A stretch of 64,000 nt of DNA from an uncultured Aquimarina sp. (GTDB lineage: Bacteria; Bacteroidota; Bacteroidia; Flavobacteriales; Flavobacteriaceae). Made by a program: the position numbers and the translations under genes. Below are positions 45,008 through 54,560 of the stretch, in pieces; within the stretch, counting starts at the first letter, position 1, and the number at the start of each line of letters is the position of its first letter. The stretch covers positions 1 to 64,000 of the forward strand of contig CANMLS010000028.1 in assembly GCA_947498785.1 (NCBI GenBank), in the 5' to 3' direction. The notes below the pieces were generated by a model that was not told where the DNA came from, made no database searches, and saw nothing but the letters and a program-made list of their open reading frames with translations.

Positions 45008-48000
45008 ATGAAAAATTTTTTAAGATTCTTGACTATTTTATGTCTAATTTATAGCTCATCATATGGGCAGTTGGATACGGATTATTTTAATTTTTTGAAA
45101 TCAAATACAGTAGCATCTGATAACTCTTTAGAATGGGTTCAATTTGGCCCTGGCATGTCTGGGTATTGCGAATTTTTTTGGTGTCACCCTACAGATCCCA
45201 ATACCATGCATATGAGCCCGGATATGTTTAACGCATACGGAAGTTTTGATGCAGGTGAATCTTGGCAAACTATTAAAGATTTTGATGGTCAGGATAGAAA
45301 TATGAGACGTACATATGATATTGAGTTTTCTAGACAAAATCCTAATTTGGGCTTTGCGATTGATGAAACAGGAGGTGTTTTTAAATCAATAGATAAAGGT
45401 AGAACTTGGAAGAAAACATTCTCGATAGGAAAAGCGCATTCTGAAATTGCCGTAGACCCATCGAATGATAACAATTGGTATATCGGAGCAGGATCTTGGT
45501 GGGATGTCAAAGGAACCCATAGAACTTTAGCTAATCAAAAGGCTAACCTTCGTAGTACAGCAATATCTGGACATATCTATAAAAGCACAGATAAAGGAAC
45601 TACATGGAGAAAAATAAGTAATGGATTGCCGTCTGCATTAAGTGTTGCTAAGATCATAGTTGATCCTAGAAATTCGAATAATATTATAATGGCTGCTAAT
45701 ACTGGTGTTTATCGCAGTACAGATAAAGGAGAGAGTTGGTCTCCAAGTAAAACAGGTTTAACAAACAACCTGCCAAAAGATATGTCATATTATTATGATG
45801 AAAGTCAAAACAAATTTGTTTTATATATAGTTGAACAAACAAATTATATTAAACAAGGAAATACTACTAGATCTAAAGGGGGAATCTTTAAAAGTACAGA
45901 TGGAGGGCAAAATTGGACTTCTATCACTGGTGATTTGGGCTTTGATTTAACAAAGGTTACAGATTATACAACCAGATCAAAGTATAAAAGAGCAGTTTCA
46001 AAATGGTTAAGTATTCCTTCAAATCGAGTTGGTAATTTTCCAACTCATACAATTCCAACATTTCATAAAATTAGAGTAAATCCAAAAAATCCAGATGAGA
46101 TATACCTTTCTCATAATGTAAAGCATGATTTTTCTTTTGGTCCAGGTGATGTTTGGAAAACAGAAAACGGAGGAGTAACATGGTTTCCGTGTGCAAGAAC
46201 AGGGAAATATTGGAAAAACGGTCAAGATAGAGACTACTGGGAGAGTAGAGGTATTCCAACAGGTATGAATACTACTTTTGCTCATTTGCAGCATGAAATG
46301 GAACAATCAGCTGGGTACTCTGGATGTAGATTTATTGAGATCAATTCAATGGGCGAAATGTATGCAAGTATTGAACAACAAGTCTTAAAGTCGTCTGACG
46401 GAGGAAGAAACTGGAAACAAATAGATGATTATGAGACCGCCACTGGTAGTAAAGGATGGGTAGGAAGAGGAGGAAGTAATTTACCAGGAAGGTATATTTT
46501 ATTAGAAACAGGTGTTCCGGATAAAAAAATGTTTTGCAGTGGAGAGCATGGTTTATGGGAATCAGCTCCTTTAAAAGATCATCCAAACCCTAATGCAGTA
46601 GCTGTAAAGCAAATAGAAGGACAAGTTAATGAACCTAATGCAGCTACATCTATAGGTTATGTTGCCGTACATCCTCAAAATCCAAATATTCTATATACTC
46701 TTCAATTTAGGCAAGATCATAGGGATAATTTTCGTAGATCTATCGATGGAGGTATGACTTGGGAAAATATTTCAACTCCAATAAATCACCCAGATACCAA
46801 TTTATCTGGAGAGAGAATATTTTCATACTCCATATTAATAGACCCGATTACTCCTGAAAACATTTATTTCTGTGTAATTAGAGATGCCCCTGCAGAGGTA
46901 AATAGCTCGATTCCTGCGGGAAATTTTAATAATTTTGGTGTTTATAAAAGTACAAATGGAGGGTTTGATTGGCGAATCATGAACCAGGGTTTTCCAGCAG
47001 GAGCAAGCATTCGCAGGTTAAAAATGCACCCAACAGAAAGCTCAGTTATATACGCTGCTTCTAATTGGAGTTCCAAAAATAGAGTTGCGGGAGGGTTGTA
47101 TAAAACAATTAATAAAGCAGTTTCCTGGACCAAAGTAAATATTCCATCAGTTATTAAATCGGTCAATAATGTACATATTGATAAAACAACAAATGATATT
47201 TATATTTCTTGTGGTAGAAAGACAGGTAGCAATGGCGAAGGAGGAGTCTGGAGAAGTAAAGACGAAGGAGCTTCTTGGCAAAAAATATTTGACTTGCCTT
47301 ATGTTTGGCAGACAGAAACATCACCAATTAATCCAGACATAATTATCGTAAGTGTTCCATGGAATATACAAGCAAAAAATATGGGAGCTTTTTTATCAAG
47401 AAATGGAGGTGAAAATTGGATTAAAATCAATAAAAATTTAGCACACCCTGAAGCAATTACAGACATTCGTCCAGACAATAAAAATGAAAATGTGTTTTGG
47501 AGTGCAGGTTGGGGTAGTGGTTGGTATAAAGGAGTTTTTAAAGATATCACAACAAGTCAATTAATTGAAAATGGCGCCTATTATATTGGTTCAGTAACTT
47601 CTAATCAACGTTTACTATCTAGAGAACTAGAGTCGCACAGTGCAAGAATGACTAATCCAGGAAATTATAATGATCAACGATGGGTCTTTACCCATCTCGA
47701 TGATAATATATATAACATTAAGAATGAAAGAACAAATCGATACCTTGAGGTTTCTTTGGCAAACTGCGGTAATGGAAAAGATGTAGGAACATTGACCTCT
47801 GGAGAATCAAATCATCAAAAATGGAAAGTTATCAAAAATGGTTCAAATACATATTCATTTAAACCATTACATTGTCAAAGAGTTGCATTAGATAGGGCGG
47901 GAGGAGCTTTGAATGCTAATGTTCAGACATGGGAGTACGCTTCAACAAATACTAATCAAAAATGGGAAATTGTTGCTGTCAACAGTTTTAAAACAAATAC

Positions 48001-48244
48001 TTCAAGTTTTAATACTCAAACTCAAAACGTCATAGAAGCATTTCCTAATCCATCCAAAAATAATATATCTATACGTGGAATTAGTTATGGTGATGAAATA
48101 AAAGTGTATACACTATTAGGAGCATTGGTCATCAGTAAAATAGCCAAAGAGGGAGAAGAAAGTTTAGATGTTTCTTGTTTAGAATCAGGACCATACTTAC
48201 TATCAGTGTCAGGAAAAGATAAAATCAAATTTATAAAAGAATAA
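45008..48244 (+). CDS. T9SS-exported beta-propeller protein with ricin-like lectin domain
   Basis: The 1078-aa protein has a signal peptide (MKNFLRFLTILCLIYSSSYGQ). About 800 residues follow with repeated BNR/sortilin-type motifs (SIDKGRTWKKT, STDKGTTWRKI, STDGGQNWTSI, SSDGGRNWKQI), forming one or two propellers. A ricin-B-like or related trefoil domain covers about 855-990 (NERTNRYLEVSLANCGNGKDV, NQKWEIVAV). The C-terminus is a Por sorting domain (AFPNPSKNNISIRGISYGDEIKVYTLLGALV ... GPYLLSVSGKDKIKFIKE). It is secreted and attached to the surface by T9SS. The propeller type is shared by xyloglucanases, but catalytic Asp residues cannot be assigned. Confidence 0.85.
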   Translation: MKNFLRFLTILCLIYSSSYGQLDTDYFNFLKSNTVASDNSLEWVQFGPGMSGYCEFFWCHPTDPNTMHMSPDMFNAYGSFDAGESWQTIKDFDGQDRNMRRTYDIEFSRQNPNLGFAIDETGGVFKSIDKGRTWKKTFSIGKAHSEIAVDPSNDNNWYIGAGSWWDVKGTHRTLANQKANLRSTAISGHIYKSTDKGTTWRKISNGLPSALSVAKIIVDPRNSNNIIMAANTGVYRSTDKGESWSPSKTGLTNNLPKDMSYYYDESQNKFVLYIVEQTNYIKQGNTTRSKGGIFKSTDGGQNWTSITGDLGFDLTKVTDYTTRSKYKRAVSKWLSIPSNRVGNFPTHTIPTFHKIRVNPKNPDEIYLSHNVKHDFSFGPGDVWKTENGGVTWFPCARTGKYWKNGQDRDYWESRGIPTGMNTTFAHLQHEMEQSAGYSGCRFIEINSMGEMYASIEQQVLKSSDGGRNWKQIDDYETATGSKGWVGRGGSNLPGRYILLETGVPDKKMFCSGEHGLWESAPLKDHPNPNAVAVKQIEGQVNEPNAATSIGYVAVHPQNPNILYTLQFRQDHRDNFRRSIDGGMTWENISTPINHPDTNLSGERIFSYSILIDPITPENIYFCVIRDAPAEVNSSIPAGNFNNFGVYKSTNGGFDWRIMNQGFPAGASIRRLKMHPTESSVIYAASNWSSKNRVAGGLYKTINKAVSWTKVNIPSVIKSVNNVHIDKTTNDIYISCGRKTGSNGEGGVWRSKDEGASWQKIFDLPYVWQTETSPINPDIIIVSVPWNIQAKNMGAFLSRNGGENWIKINKNLAHPEAITDIRPDNKNENVFWSAGWGSGWYKGVFKDITTSQLIENGAYYIGSVTSNQRLLSRELESHSARMTNPGNYNDQRWVFTHLDDNIYNIKNERTNRYLEVSLANCGNGKDVGTLTSGESNHQKWKVIKNGSNTYSFKPLHCQRVALDRAGGALNANVQTWEYASTNTNQKWEIVAVNSFKTNTSSFNTQTQNVIEAFPNPSKNNISIRGISYGDEIKVYTLLGALVISKIAKEGEESLDVSCLESGPYLLSVSGKDKIKFIKE

Positions 48245-48737
48245 GAATGAGAAAAGAATTTTTATAGTAAATTGAAAAGAGGTTTAAACTACTTTGTTAA
48301 CTCTAATACTGAAACTTAAATGTATATAAAAGAGCTTATGTATTGACAATCAATGTCTTTAGGTCAAGATGCGTTATAGGAAGCATACCCTCTAATTTAT
48401 ATATAAAAATCGAAACTGGAGTGATCCTAATCTCTGAGAGAATAACAAATACTTTTTAAACTTTTATTGGCATTAAATCCCGTTACCTAAAGTATCTGGT
48501 AATGGGATTTTAAATAACTAAATTTTATATTTTAATGTGAATAATAAGAATTTGGTTTTAAAAAGCCATTTTCGCTTCCGCTCGAAGCGACAGAAGAAAA
48601 ATTATATTACATATACCCTTTGTCCATACCCAGGATTACAAGGGTTTTTGATTAAAAATTTACTTATCTTCGATATAATTTTCTATCAAAAATCACTACC
48701 ATTGTCGTAAATTTTCTTACATCGAAATCACGTTATT
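48245..48737. other. Intergenic region with two hairpins
   Basis: About 490 bases. It holds a 13-bp stem hairpin at 48475-48510 (AAATCCCGTTACC with GGTAATGGGATTT), likely the terminator of the secreted propeller gene although 230 bases after it. A 7-bp hairpin TCGCTTC-GAAGCGA (48572-48590) is also present. The stretch 48600-48660 looks unusually G/C-structured relative to its surroundings and might be an interspersed repeat. No gene is seen. Confidence 0.5.
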
Positions 48738-49254
48738 TTATTTATTATCAGGATTATAATTGCCATGATGATATCTTTTTTTTTCTTTTTTATAATGTCG
48801 ATTATCATGATTACGATAATTAGGCTTCCAATTTTTACTATAATGAGAGGTGTGGGTTATAGTACATCCATCAATACCACAATACCCGCAACCGTCATAG
48901 TGAATATTACCTTCTGTCTCCCGTATTCTGTTATGCCTATTATAATATATATGTAATCCACCAATTTAATATATTAATCCCCTTCTGTTATATCGAATTG
49001 ATATTGTACCAATTCTACGTATCCTATTGTATCTATCATAGCTGATATAATTGAATCCAACCTTTTTTAGTCTACCGTAATAATCATATCTGATACACCA
49101 TCCACCACGATAGAAGGATAATACAACTTTTTTATCTAATAACAATTCTTGTACAGATATCTTTTTATTGATTAGTCATTATTTTGAGTGTACTTTCTGA
49201 ATGTTTCTCTGCAGATTGATCAGCACGAGCTTTTAGATCTTGAGTAAGTGACAT
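48738..49254 (-). pseudogene. Chimeric pseudogene: peroxiredoxin-like N-terminus joined to a Tyr/Asn-repeat secreted protein
   Basis: On the minus strand ATG 49254 reads MSLTQDLKARADQSAEKHSE and stops at 49165. After a frame change, KISVQELLLDKKVVLSFYRGG is followed by WC (to about 49095). Both are N-terminal segments of a peroxiredoxin-like family, with about 35 residues missing between them and everything after the GGWC active site lost. The reading frame then continues directly into IRYDYYGRLKKVGFNYISYD, the repeat module seen in the 37.6-kb secreted protein. A TAA (48966-48968) interrupts it, and it ends with a Cys/His-rich tail (DGCGYCGIDGC) at 48738. It is clearly non-functional as one protein. 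Confidence 0.7.
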
Positions 49255-49371
49255 TGTTTTTGATTTAAGATTATATGTCTGCTCTTAGCCGATATAATGG
49301 GACGTTCATTTTTAATGTTTTTTTGTATCGAAAGAAAATATAATCTTCCTTTAAACGAGATGAATGGGATG

Positions 49372-52152
49372 CTAAAGTTTTTCTTTTAAATATTGTCCTG
49401 TAAATGATCCTTTAATTTTTAGAACTTCTTCTGGAGTACCTTCTGCCATAATAGTACCACCATTTTTTCCTCCTTTTGGACCAAGATCGATAACATGATC
49501 AGCGCATTTAACAAGATCTAGATTATGTTCTATTACCAAAATAGAATGCCCTTTGGATATCAATTCATTAAAAGATTTTAATAATTTTTTGATGTCATGA
49601 AAATGAAGCCCTGTTGTAGGTTCATCAAATATAAAAAGTGCTTTATCTTTAGTGTTTCCTTTGACTAAAAAAGAAGCGAGTTTAATCCGTTGTGCTTCTC
49701 CTCCAGATAGGGTAGAAGAGCTTTGCCCCAATTGCACATATCCAAGTCCGACATCTTGCAAGGGTTGAAGTTTTCTATGTATTTTAGTTTGGTTATGATC
49801 AGAGAAAAAATCAATTGCAGTATCTATAGTCATGGATAACACATCGTGAATGTTTTTATCATGAAAGGTTACTTCTAAAACATCTTTTTTGAAACGTTTT
49901 CCACCACATGTTTCACATTCTAGGTGTACATCTGCCATGAATTGCATTTCTATAGTAACTTCTCCTTCTCCTTTACATGTTTCACATCGCCCACCATCAA
50001 CATTAAATGAGAAATGTTTTGCTTTATAATTACGAATGCTGGATAACTTTTGAGAAGCAAATAAATTACGAATGTCATCGTAAGCTTTAATATAGGTTAC
50101 AGGATTAGAACGTGATGATCTACCAATAGGATTTTGATCGACAAACTCTACATGCTTAATATTGCTGTAATTTCCTTTAAGTTCTGTAAACTGGCCTGCT
50201 TTTTCTCCATATCCTCCCAACTCTTTGAGTATAGAGGGGTATATTATTTTTTTTACTAACGTACTTTTTCCACTACCCGATACACCTGTAATGGCTGTAA
50301 AAATTCCAAGTGGAACCTTAATATCGATGTTTTGTAGATTGTTTTCTCGTGCTCCTATTATTTCAATATAATATTTTGAAGTTCTACGAGTTTTAGGAAC
50401 CTCAATCTCAAGAGTCCCATTTAAATATTTTGCCGTTAACGATTCAGCTTTTAGAATTTGATCGTATGTACCAGTAGCAACAACATGCCCTCCATGTGTA
50501 CCTGCTTCTGGACCAATATCGATAATTTCATTAGCTGCTTTCATTATATCTTCATCGTGTTCTACGACAATTACAGTATTACCGAGGTCTCGAAGAGATT
50601 GTAATACTTTAATCAATTTTTCTGTATCCTTAGGGTGTAACCCTATACTTGGTTCATCAAGAATATACATAGAACCAACCAGACTACTTCCTAATGATGT
50701 AGCTAGATTGATACGTTGTGATTCTCCTCCTGATAATGTATTTGATTTTCTATTAAGTGTTAAGTATTCTAATCCTACATTCTGTAAAAATTCTAAACGG
50801 GTATTAATTTCTTTAAGAAGGCGTTTGGCAATTTTTGCGTCATATTCATTTAATGTAAGATCTTTAAAGAAATCAGCCAATTCATTAAGAGGTTTCTCTA
50901 CCAAATCTGTTAATGTAGCTCCATTGATTTTTACATAGTTGGCTTCTTGGCGTAAACGCCTTCCTTTACAAGTAGTACATTTTGTTTTTCCGCGATAGCG
51001 AGAAAGCATTACTCGATTTTGAATTTTATATGCTTTGGATTCTAATTCTTCAAAAAAACCAGTAATTCCTTCAAAGTGTTCGTTTCCAGACCAAAGAAGC
51101 TCTTTGTGTTTGTCTGATAGTTTAAAATAGGGTTTGTGAATAGGGAAATCGAACTTATATGCACTGTTCACAAGTTGATCTTTATACCAACTCATACTAT
51201 CACCGCGCCATGGGAAAACAGCTTCTTCATAAACGCTTAAAGCAGTATTAGGAATAACCAGATCTTCATCAATACCAATAACATCACCATATCCTTCACA
51301 TTGAGGACAGGCTCCATAAGGGTTGTTAAAACTAAATAAATGTATATTAGGTTCTAGAAAAGTAATACCATCTAGTGCAAAAGTATTACTAAATTCTAGA
51401 ACATTATTATCTGTTAGTGTTTCGAGATAACAAATTCCCTTACCTTCAAAAAATGCAGAATCTATAGCATCTGCTAAACGATTATAAAAATCTTCTTCAT
51501 CTTTTTTTACGATACGATCAACAACAAGATAAAATTCATCTTTCTCATTAATAGTTACTTCTTCAATCCTATGCACTGTGTCATTTACCTTGACACGAGC
51601 ATATCCTTGTTGTTGTAGCACTTTTAATTTACCTTCCAGAGTTCTACCATTTTCTATATGAATAGGAGAGAGTAATAAGAGTTTTTCACTCTCTTTAAAA
51701 GTTTTTACGTACTCAATAACATCAGTTACACTATCTTTTTTTACTTGATTTCCGGAGACAGGAGAGTAGGTTTTTCCAATTCTAGCAAATAGTAGTTTGA
51801 GATAGTCATAAATTTCTGTGGTTGTACCTACTGTTGATCTTGGGTTGGTAGAATTTACTTTTTGCTCAATAGCTATAGCGGGAGCAATTCCTTTGATATA
51901 ATCAACTTTGGGTTTATTAAGTCGCCCCAAAAACTGACGAGCATATGATGAAAGACTTTCAACATATCTACGTTGCCCTTCTGCATATAAGGTATCAAAT
52001 GCAAGACTGGATTTACCAGATCCAGACAATCCAGTAATAACCACTAATTTATTTCTTGGAATAACAGCATCTAAATCTTTCAGGTTATGAAGTTTAGCTC
52101 CTTTAATAATTATATTGTCCTTTGGGTCTAGGGTTGTTATGTCTTGAATCAT
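49372..52152 (-). CDS. uvrA: Excinuclease ABC subunit A
   Basis: UvrA is the damage-recognition ATPase of nucleotide excision repair. It is 926 aa from ATG 52152; the track adds 8 codons. Two ABC modules are present: Walker A GLSGSGKSS near residue 41-49 and GVSGSGKST in the second half. There are two signature motifs, SGGESQRINLA and SGGEAQRIKLA, and Walker B regions ILDEPSIGLH and IFDEPTTGLH. The zinc modules are CTTCKGRR and CETCKGEG...CETCGGKR. Full length and intact. No uvrB nearby. Confidence 0.97.
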   Translation of the reverse strand: MIQDITTLDPKDNIIIKGAKLHNLKDLDAVIPRNKLVVITGLSGSGKSSLAFDTLYAEGQRRYVESLSSYARQFLGRLNKPKVDYIKGIAPAIAIEQKVNSTNPRSTVGTTTEIYDYLKLLFARIGKTYSPVSGNQVKKDSVTDVIEYVKTFKESEKLLLLSPIHIENGRTLEGKLKVLQQQGYARVKVNDTVHRIEEVTINEKDEFYLVVDRIVKKDEEDFYNRLADAIDSAFFEGKGICYLETLTDNNVLEFSNTFALDGITFLEPNIHLFSFNNPYGACPQCEGYGDVIGIDEDLVIPNTALSVYEEAVFPWRGDSMSWYKDQLVNSAYKFDFPIHKPYFKLSDKHKELLWSGNEHFEGITGFFEELESKAYKIQNRVMLSRYRGKTKCTTCKGRRLRQEANYVKINGATLTDLVEKPLNELADFFKDLTLNEYDAKIAKRLLKEINTRLEFLQNVGLEYLTLNRKSNTLSGGESQRINLATSLGSSLVGSMYILDEPSIGLHPKDTEKLIKVLQSLRDLGNTVIVVEHDEDIMKAANEIIDIGPEAGTHGGHVVATGTYDQILKAESLTAKYLNGTLEIEVPKTRRTSKYYIEIIGARENNLQNIDIKVPLGIFTAITGVSGSGKSTLVKKIIYPSILKELGGYGEKAGQFTELKGNYSNIKHVEFVDQNPIGRSSRSNPVTYIKAYDDIRNLFASQKLSSIRNYKAKHFSFNVDGGRCETCKGEGEVTIEMQFMADVHLECETCGGKRFKKDVLEVTFHDKNIHDVLSMTIDTAIDFFSDHNQTKIHRKLQPLQDVGLGYVQLGQSSSTLSGGEAQRIKLASFLVKGNTKDKALFIFDEPTTGLHFHDIKKLLKSFNELISKGHSILVIEHNLDLVKCADHVIDLGPKGGKNGGTIMAEGTPEEVLKIKGSFTGQYLKEKL

Positions 52153-52251
52153 AGTAAATATGCGGTAAGAGCACAAAGATAATGATTACTAAATTAAGTA
52201 TTATAAACTATATTAAATGAAAGTTTAGTTAAAAAATTAACAAGAAACTGC

Positions 52252-52280
52252 TTGATATTCAATGATAGTTACTATATTTG
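52252..52280 (+). promoter_or_regulatory. Promoter of the second ECF sigma gene
   Basis: TTG (52252-52254), an 18-bp spacer and TATATTTG (52273-52280) match the vegetative Bacteroidota consensus. It predicts a leader of about 105 bases before ATG 52393 and suggests housekeeping, not ECF, control of this sigma gene. Confidence 0.6.
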
Positions 52281-52392
52281 CCCCTGTTAATAAGCCATAA
52301 ATCTAAAACCAAACCGCCTATAGCATACCTTTACTTTTAAGTTTAACATAGCACGAGCCCCAAGCTTGTTGGTACTAAAATTAAATCAAGGT

Positions 52393-52977
52393 ATGAAGAA
52401 TTACACCCTGTCAGACGCGGTTCTGGTTAATAATTACATTAAAGGCGATGAATGCGCTTTATCTGTCCTAATAGAACGTCATAAACAACGTATTTATAGT
52501 TTTATTTACTCTAAAGTTTTTGATAGAGATGTTTCAGAAGATATTTTTCAGGATACTTTTATAAAAGTTATTAGAACATTAAAGAATGGGAAATATAATG
52601 AAGAAGGAAAATTTCTACCATGGGTTATGCGAATAGCTCATAATTTGGTCATTGACCATTTTAGAAAAGGAAATAGAATGCCAAAATTTGAAGATAATGG
52701 AGAATTTAGTATTTTTTCTGTAATAAGTGATGGAGATCTTAATGCTGAAAAAAGAATAATCAAAGATCAGGTAGAAGAAGATCTACGCAATTTGATTCAA
52801 GAATTGCCAGAAGATCAAAAAGAAGTTCTTATCATGCGTATGTATCGAGACATGAGTTTTAAAGAAATATCTGATAAAACAGGGGTTAGTATTAATACAG
52901 CTCTTGGTAGAATGAGGTATGCATTAATCAATCTAAGAAAAGTAATTGAAAAAAATAATATTGTTTTAACAAATTAA
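52393..52977 (+). CDS. ECF RNA polymerase sigma factor
   Basis: The 194-aa protein starts at ATG 52393 (MKNYTLSDAVLVNNYIKGDE); the track starts 9 codons upstream at TTG. Sigma-2 is DVSEDIFQDTFIKVIRTLKNG with WVMRIAHNLVIDHFRKGNRMP. Sigma-4 is LPEDQKEVLIMRMYRDMSFKEISDKTGVSINTALGRMRYAL. Unlike the sigma factor at 39.9 kb there is no FecR or TonB gene. The next ORF is a 47-aa protein, a common arrangement for general-type Bacteroidota ECF sigmas. Confidence 0.92.
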   Translation: MKNYTLSDAVLVNNYIKGDECALSVLIERHKQRIYSFIYSKVFDRDVSEDIFQDTFIKVIRTLKNGKYNEEGKFLPWVMRIAHNLVIDHFRKGNRMPKFEDNGEFSIFSVISDGDLNAEKRIIKDQVEEDLRNLIQELPEDQKEVLIMRMYRDMSFKEISDKTGVSINTALGRMRYALINLRKVIEKNNIVLTN

Positions 52978-53051
52978 TAATATGCTGATACAATAAAGTT
53001 TAGGCTGCCTCGTTATTATTTTAAATAACTTATATATTTAAGATCATTAAT

Positions 53052-53195
53052 ATGGCAAAATTTTACTTTAGGTCTTCAAAAGAAGAAAAACATTTAGCTC
53101 CTAGTAGAAACACAATTGATTTTCTATTGAGCTATTCAAAATCATTACAGGTATTAGAATATAATAACCTCAAGTTTGAAACGATTTTGAATTAA
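53052..53195 (+). CDS. Small protein following an ECF sigma gene, 47 aa
   Basis: The ORF is below the track's cut-off and encodes MAKFYFRSSKEEKHLAPSRN, then TIDFLLSYSKSLQVLEYNN and a short end. It lies 74 bases after the sigma gene on the same strand and before a convergent nth. It has no signal peptide or transmembrane segment. A small soluble partner or a modulator of the sigma factor is possible, but nothing in the sequence proves it. Confidence 0.6.
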   Translation: MAKFYFRSSKEEKHLAPSRNTIDFLLSYSKSLQVLEYNNLKFETILN

Positions 53196-53208
53196 ATTTA
53201 TAAAAGAC

Positions 53209-53877
53209 CTATTTTTTAATAGGTCTTTTGTTTTTAACATAATCATCCAAAACGGTTTTTCGTCCTATAGTTTTGGTGATAATATCTTTATCAAGATCCC
53301 AGCCTCTAGCAGGAGAATATTCTCTTCCATACCAAATAATTTGAAGATGTAAATCATTCCATAATTCTTTTGGAAATAAGCGTTTGGCATCTTTTTCTGT
53401 TTGTGTTACATTTTTACCATTTGTAAACCCCCAACGATACATCAATCTATGTATGTGAGTATCTACAGGAAATGCAGGCACTCCAAATGCTTGTGACATG
53501 ACTACGCTTGCGGTTTTATGCCCAACGGCAGGTAGTTCTTCTAAAGCTTCAAAACTTTGAGGAACTTCTCCATTGTATTTATCTATAAGAATTTGAGATA
53601 AACCATGTATTCCCTTAGATTTCATTGGACTTAAACCAACTGGTCTTATGATTTCTCTAATTTCTTCTACGGATAGCCTAACCATTGCATGTGGATTATC
53701 AGCTCGATCAAATAATAATGGAGTAATTTGATTTACTCTAACATCAGTACTCTGTGCACTCATTAATACAGCAATTAATAAAGTGTATGGATCTTTATGG
53801 TCTAAAGGAATGGGAATTTTTGGATATAAGTTTTGTAGCGTTTTAATTGTAAAATCAATCTTTTCCTGTTTGGTCAT
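53209..53877 (-). CDS. nth: Endonuclease III-like DNA glycosylase without iron-sulfur cysteines
   Basis: The 222-aa protein removes oxidised pyrimidines and cuts at abasic sites in base excision repair. The helix-hairpin-helix with the catalytic Lys is LEELPAVGHKTASVV, and the catalytic Asp is in FPVDTHIHRLMYRWG. Classical Nth ends with a C-x6-C-x2-C-x5-C cluster loop. Here the same region reads IWYGREYSPARGWDLDKDII, with none of these cysteines, so it cannot hold the [4Fe-4S] cluster. It should still be an active glycosylase, as in other cluster-less family members (inference). Confidence 0.9.
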   Translation of the reverse strand: MTKQEKIDFTIKTLQNLYPKIPIPLDHKDPYTLLIAVLMSAQSTDVRVNQITPLLFDRADNPHAMVRLSVEEIREIIRPVGLSPMKSKGIHGLSQILIDKYNGEVPQSFEALEELPAVGHKTASVVMSQAFGVPAFPVDTHIHRLMYRWGFTNGKNVTQTEKDAKRLFPKELWNDLHLQIIWYGREYSPARGWDLDKDIITKTIGRKTVLDDYVKNKRPIKK

Positions 53878-54037
53878 GTTACCTAAATTGTTTTATGCTA
53901 ATGTATTAAATTATAAACCGAATATAATAGACGGCAATCATTAAAATTTTTATAAAACCTAAGATAGATTATTATTATTGTTTTATTTTTATCCAGAAAC
54001 TTTAAACAAAATTTAAACTTATATAAATCATAGAACA

Positions 54038-54487
54038 ATGACCACATTACAGGCAGGAGATAAGGCTCCTAATTTTTCAGCATTAGATCAAGATGGAAAT
54101 ACGATTAGCTTAAGCAATTATAAAGGGAAAAAACTGGTGGTTTTTTTCTATCCAAAAGCAAGTACTCCTGGTTGTACTGTAGAGGCATGTAATCTAAGAG
54201 ATAACTATCAAACGTTTCAAGATCAGGGGTATGAAATCCTTGGAATAAGTGCTGATAGTGCAAAACGTCAACAGAATTTTAAAAATAAGTTTGAACTACC
54301 TTACCCATTATTAGCCGATGAAGATAAAAAAGTTATTGAGGCTTTTGGTGTTTGGGGACCTAAGAAATTTATGGGGAAGGAGTATGATGGTATCCATCGT
54401 ACAACTTTTGTTATTGATGAAAGTGGAATTATTTCAGAAGTAATACTTAAGGTAAAAACCAAAGATCATGCTGCACAGATATTATAG
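54038..54487 (+). CDS. bcp: Thioredoxin-dependent thiol peroxidase (Bcp/PrxQ)
   Basis: The 149-aa cytoplasmic peroxiredoxin reduces hydroperoxides using thioredoxin. The peroxidatic Cys lies in YPKASTPGCTVEACNLRDNY, with the PrxQ-typical second Cys five residues later in the same helix. TTFVIDESGII is the usual strand before the C-terminus. Length is normal. It is monocistronic and is followed by a strong bidirectional terminator. Confidence 0.95.
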   Translation: MTTLQAGDKAPNFSALDQDGNTISLSNYKGKKLVVFFYPKASTPGCTVEACNLRDNYQTFQDQGYEILGISADSAKRQQNFKNKFELPYPLLADEDKKVIEAFGVWGPKKFMGKEYDGIHRTTFVIDESGIISEVILKVKTKDHAAQIL

Positions 54488-54504
54488 TGAAAATACAATC
54501 ATAA

Positions 54505-54540
54505 AAAAGCAGCACTCATTAATGAGTGCTGCTTTTTTGT
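54505..54540. terminator. Bidirectional terminator after bcp
   Basis: AAAAAAGCAGCACTCATT pairs with AATGAGTGCTGCTTTTTT, a perfect 18-bp-per-arm palindrome with T-tracts on both strands, between bcp and the convergent gene at 54561. Confidence 0.88.
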
Positions 54541-54560
54541 TTTGACCAAATCTTAATCTT

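Noticed and set aside
45128-47550. Minus-strand ORFs of 60-95 aa inside the propeller gene
   Set aside because: They are antisense shadows of a single long, in-frame, signal-peptide-bearing gene.
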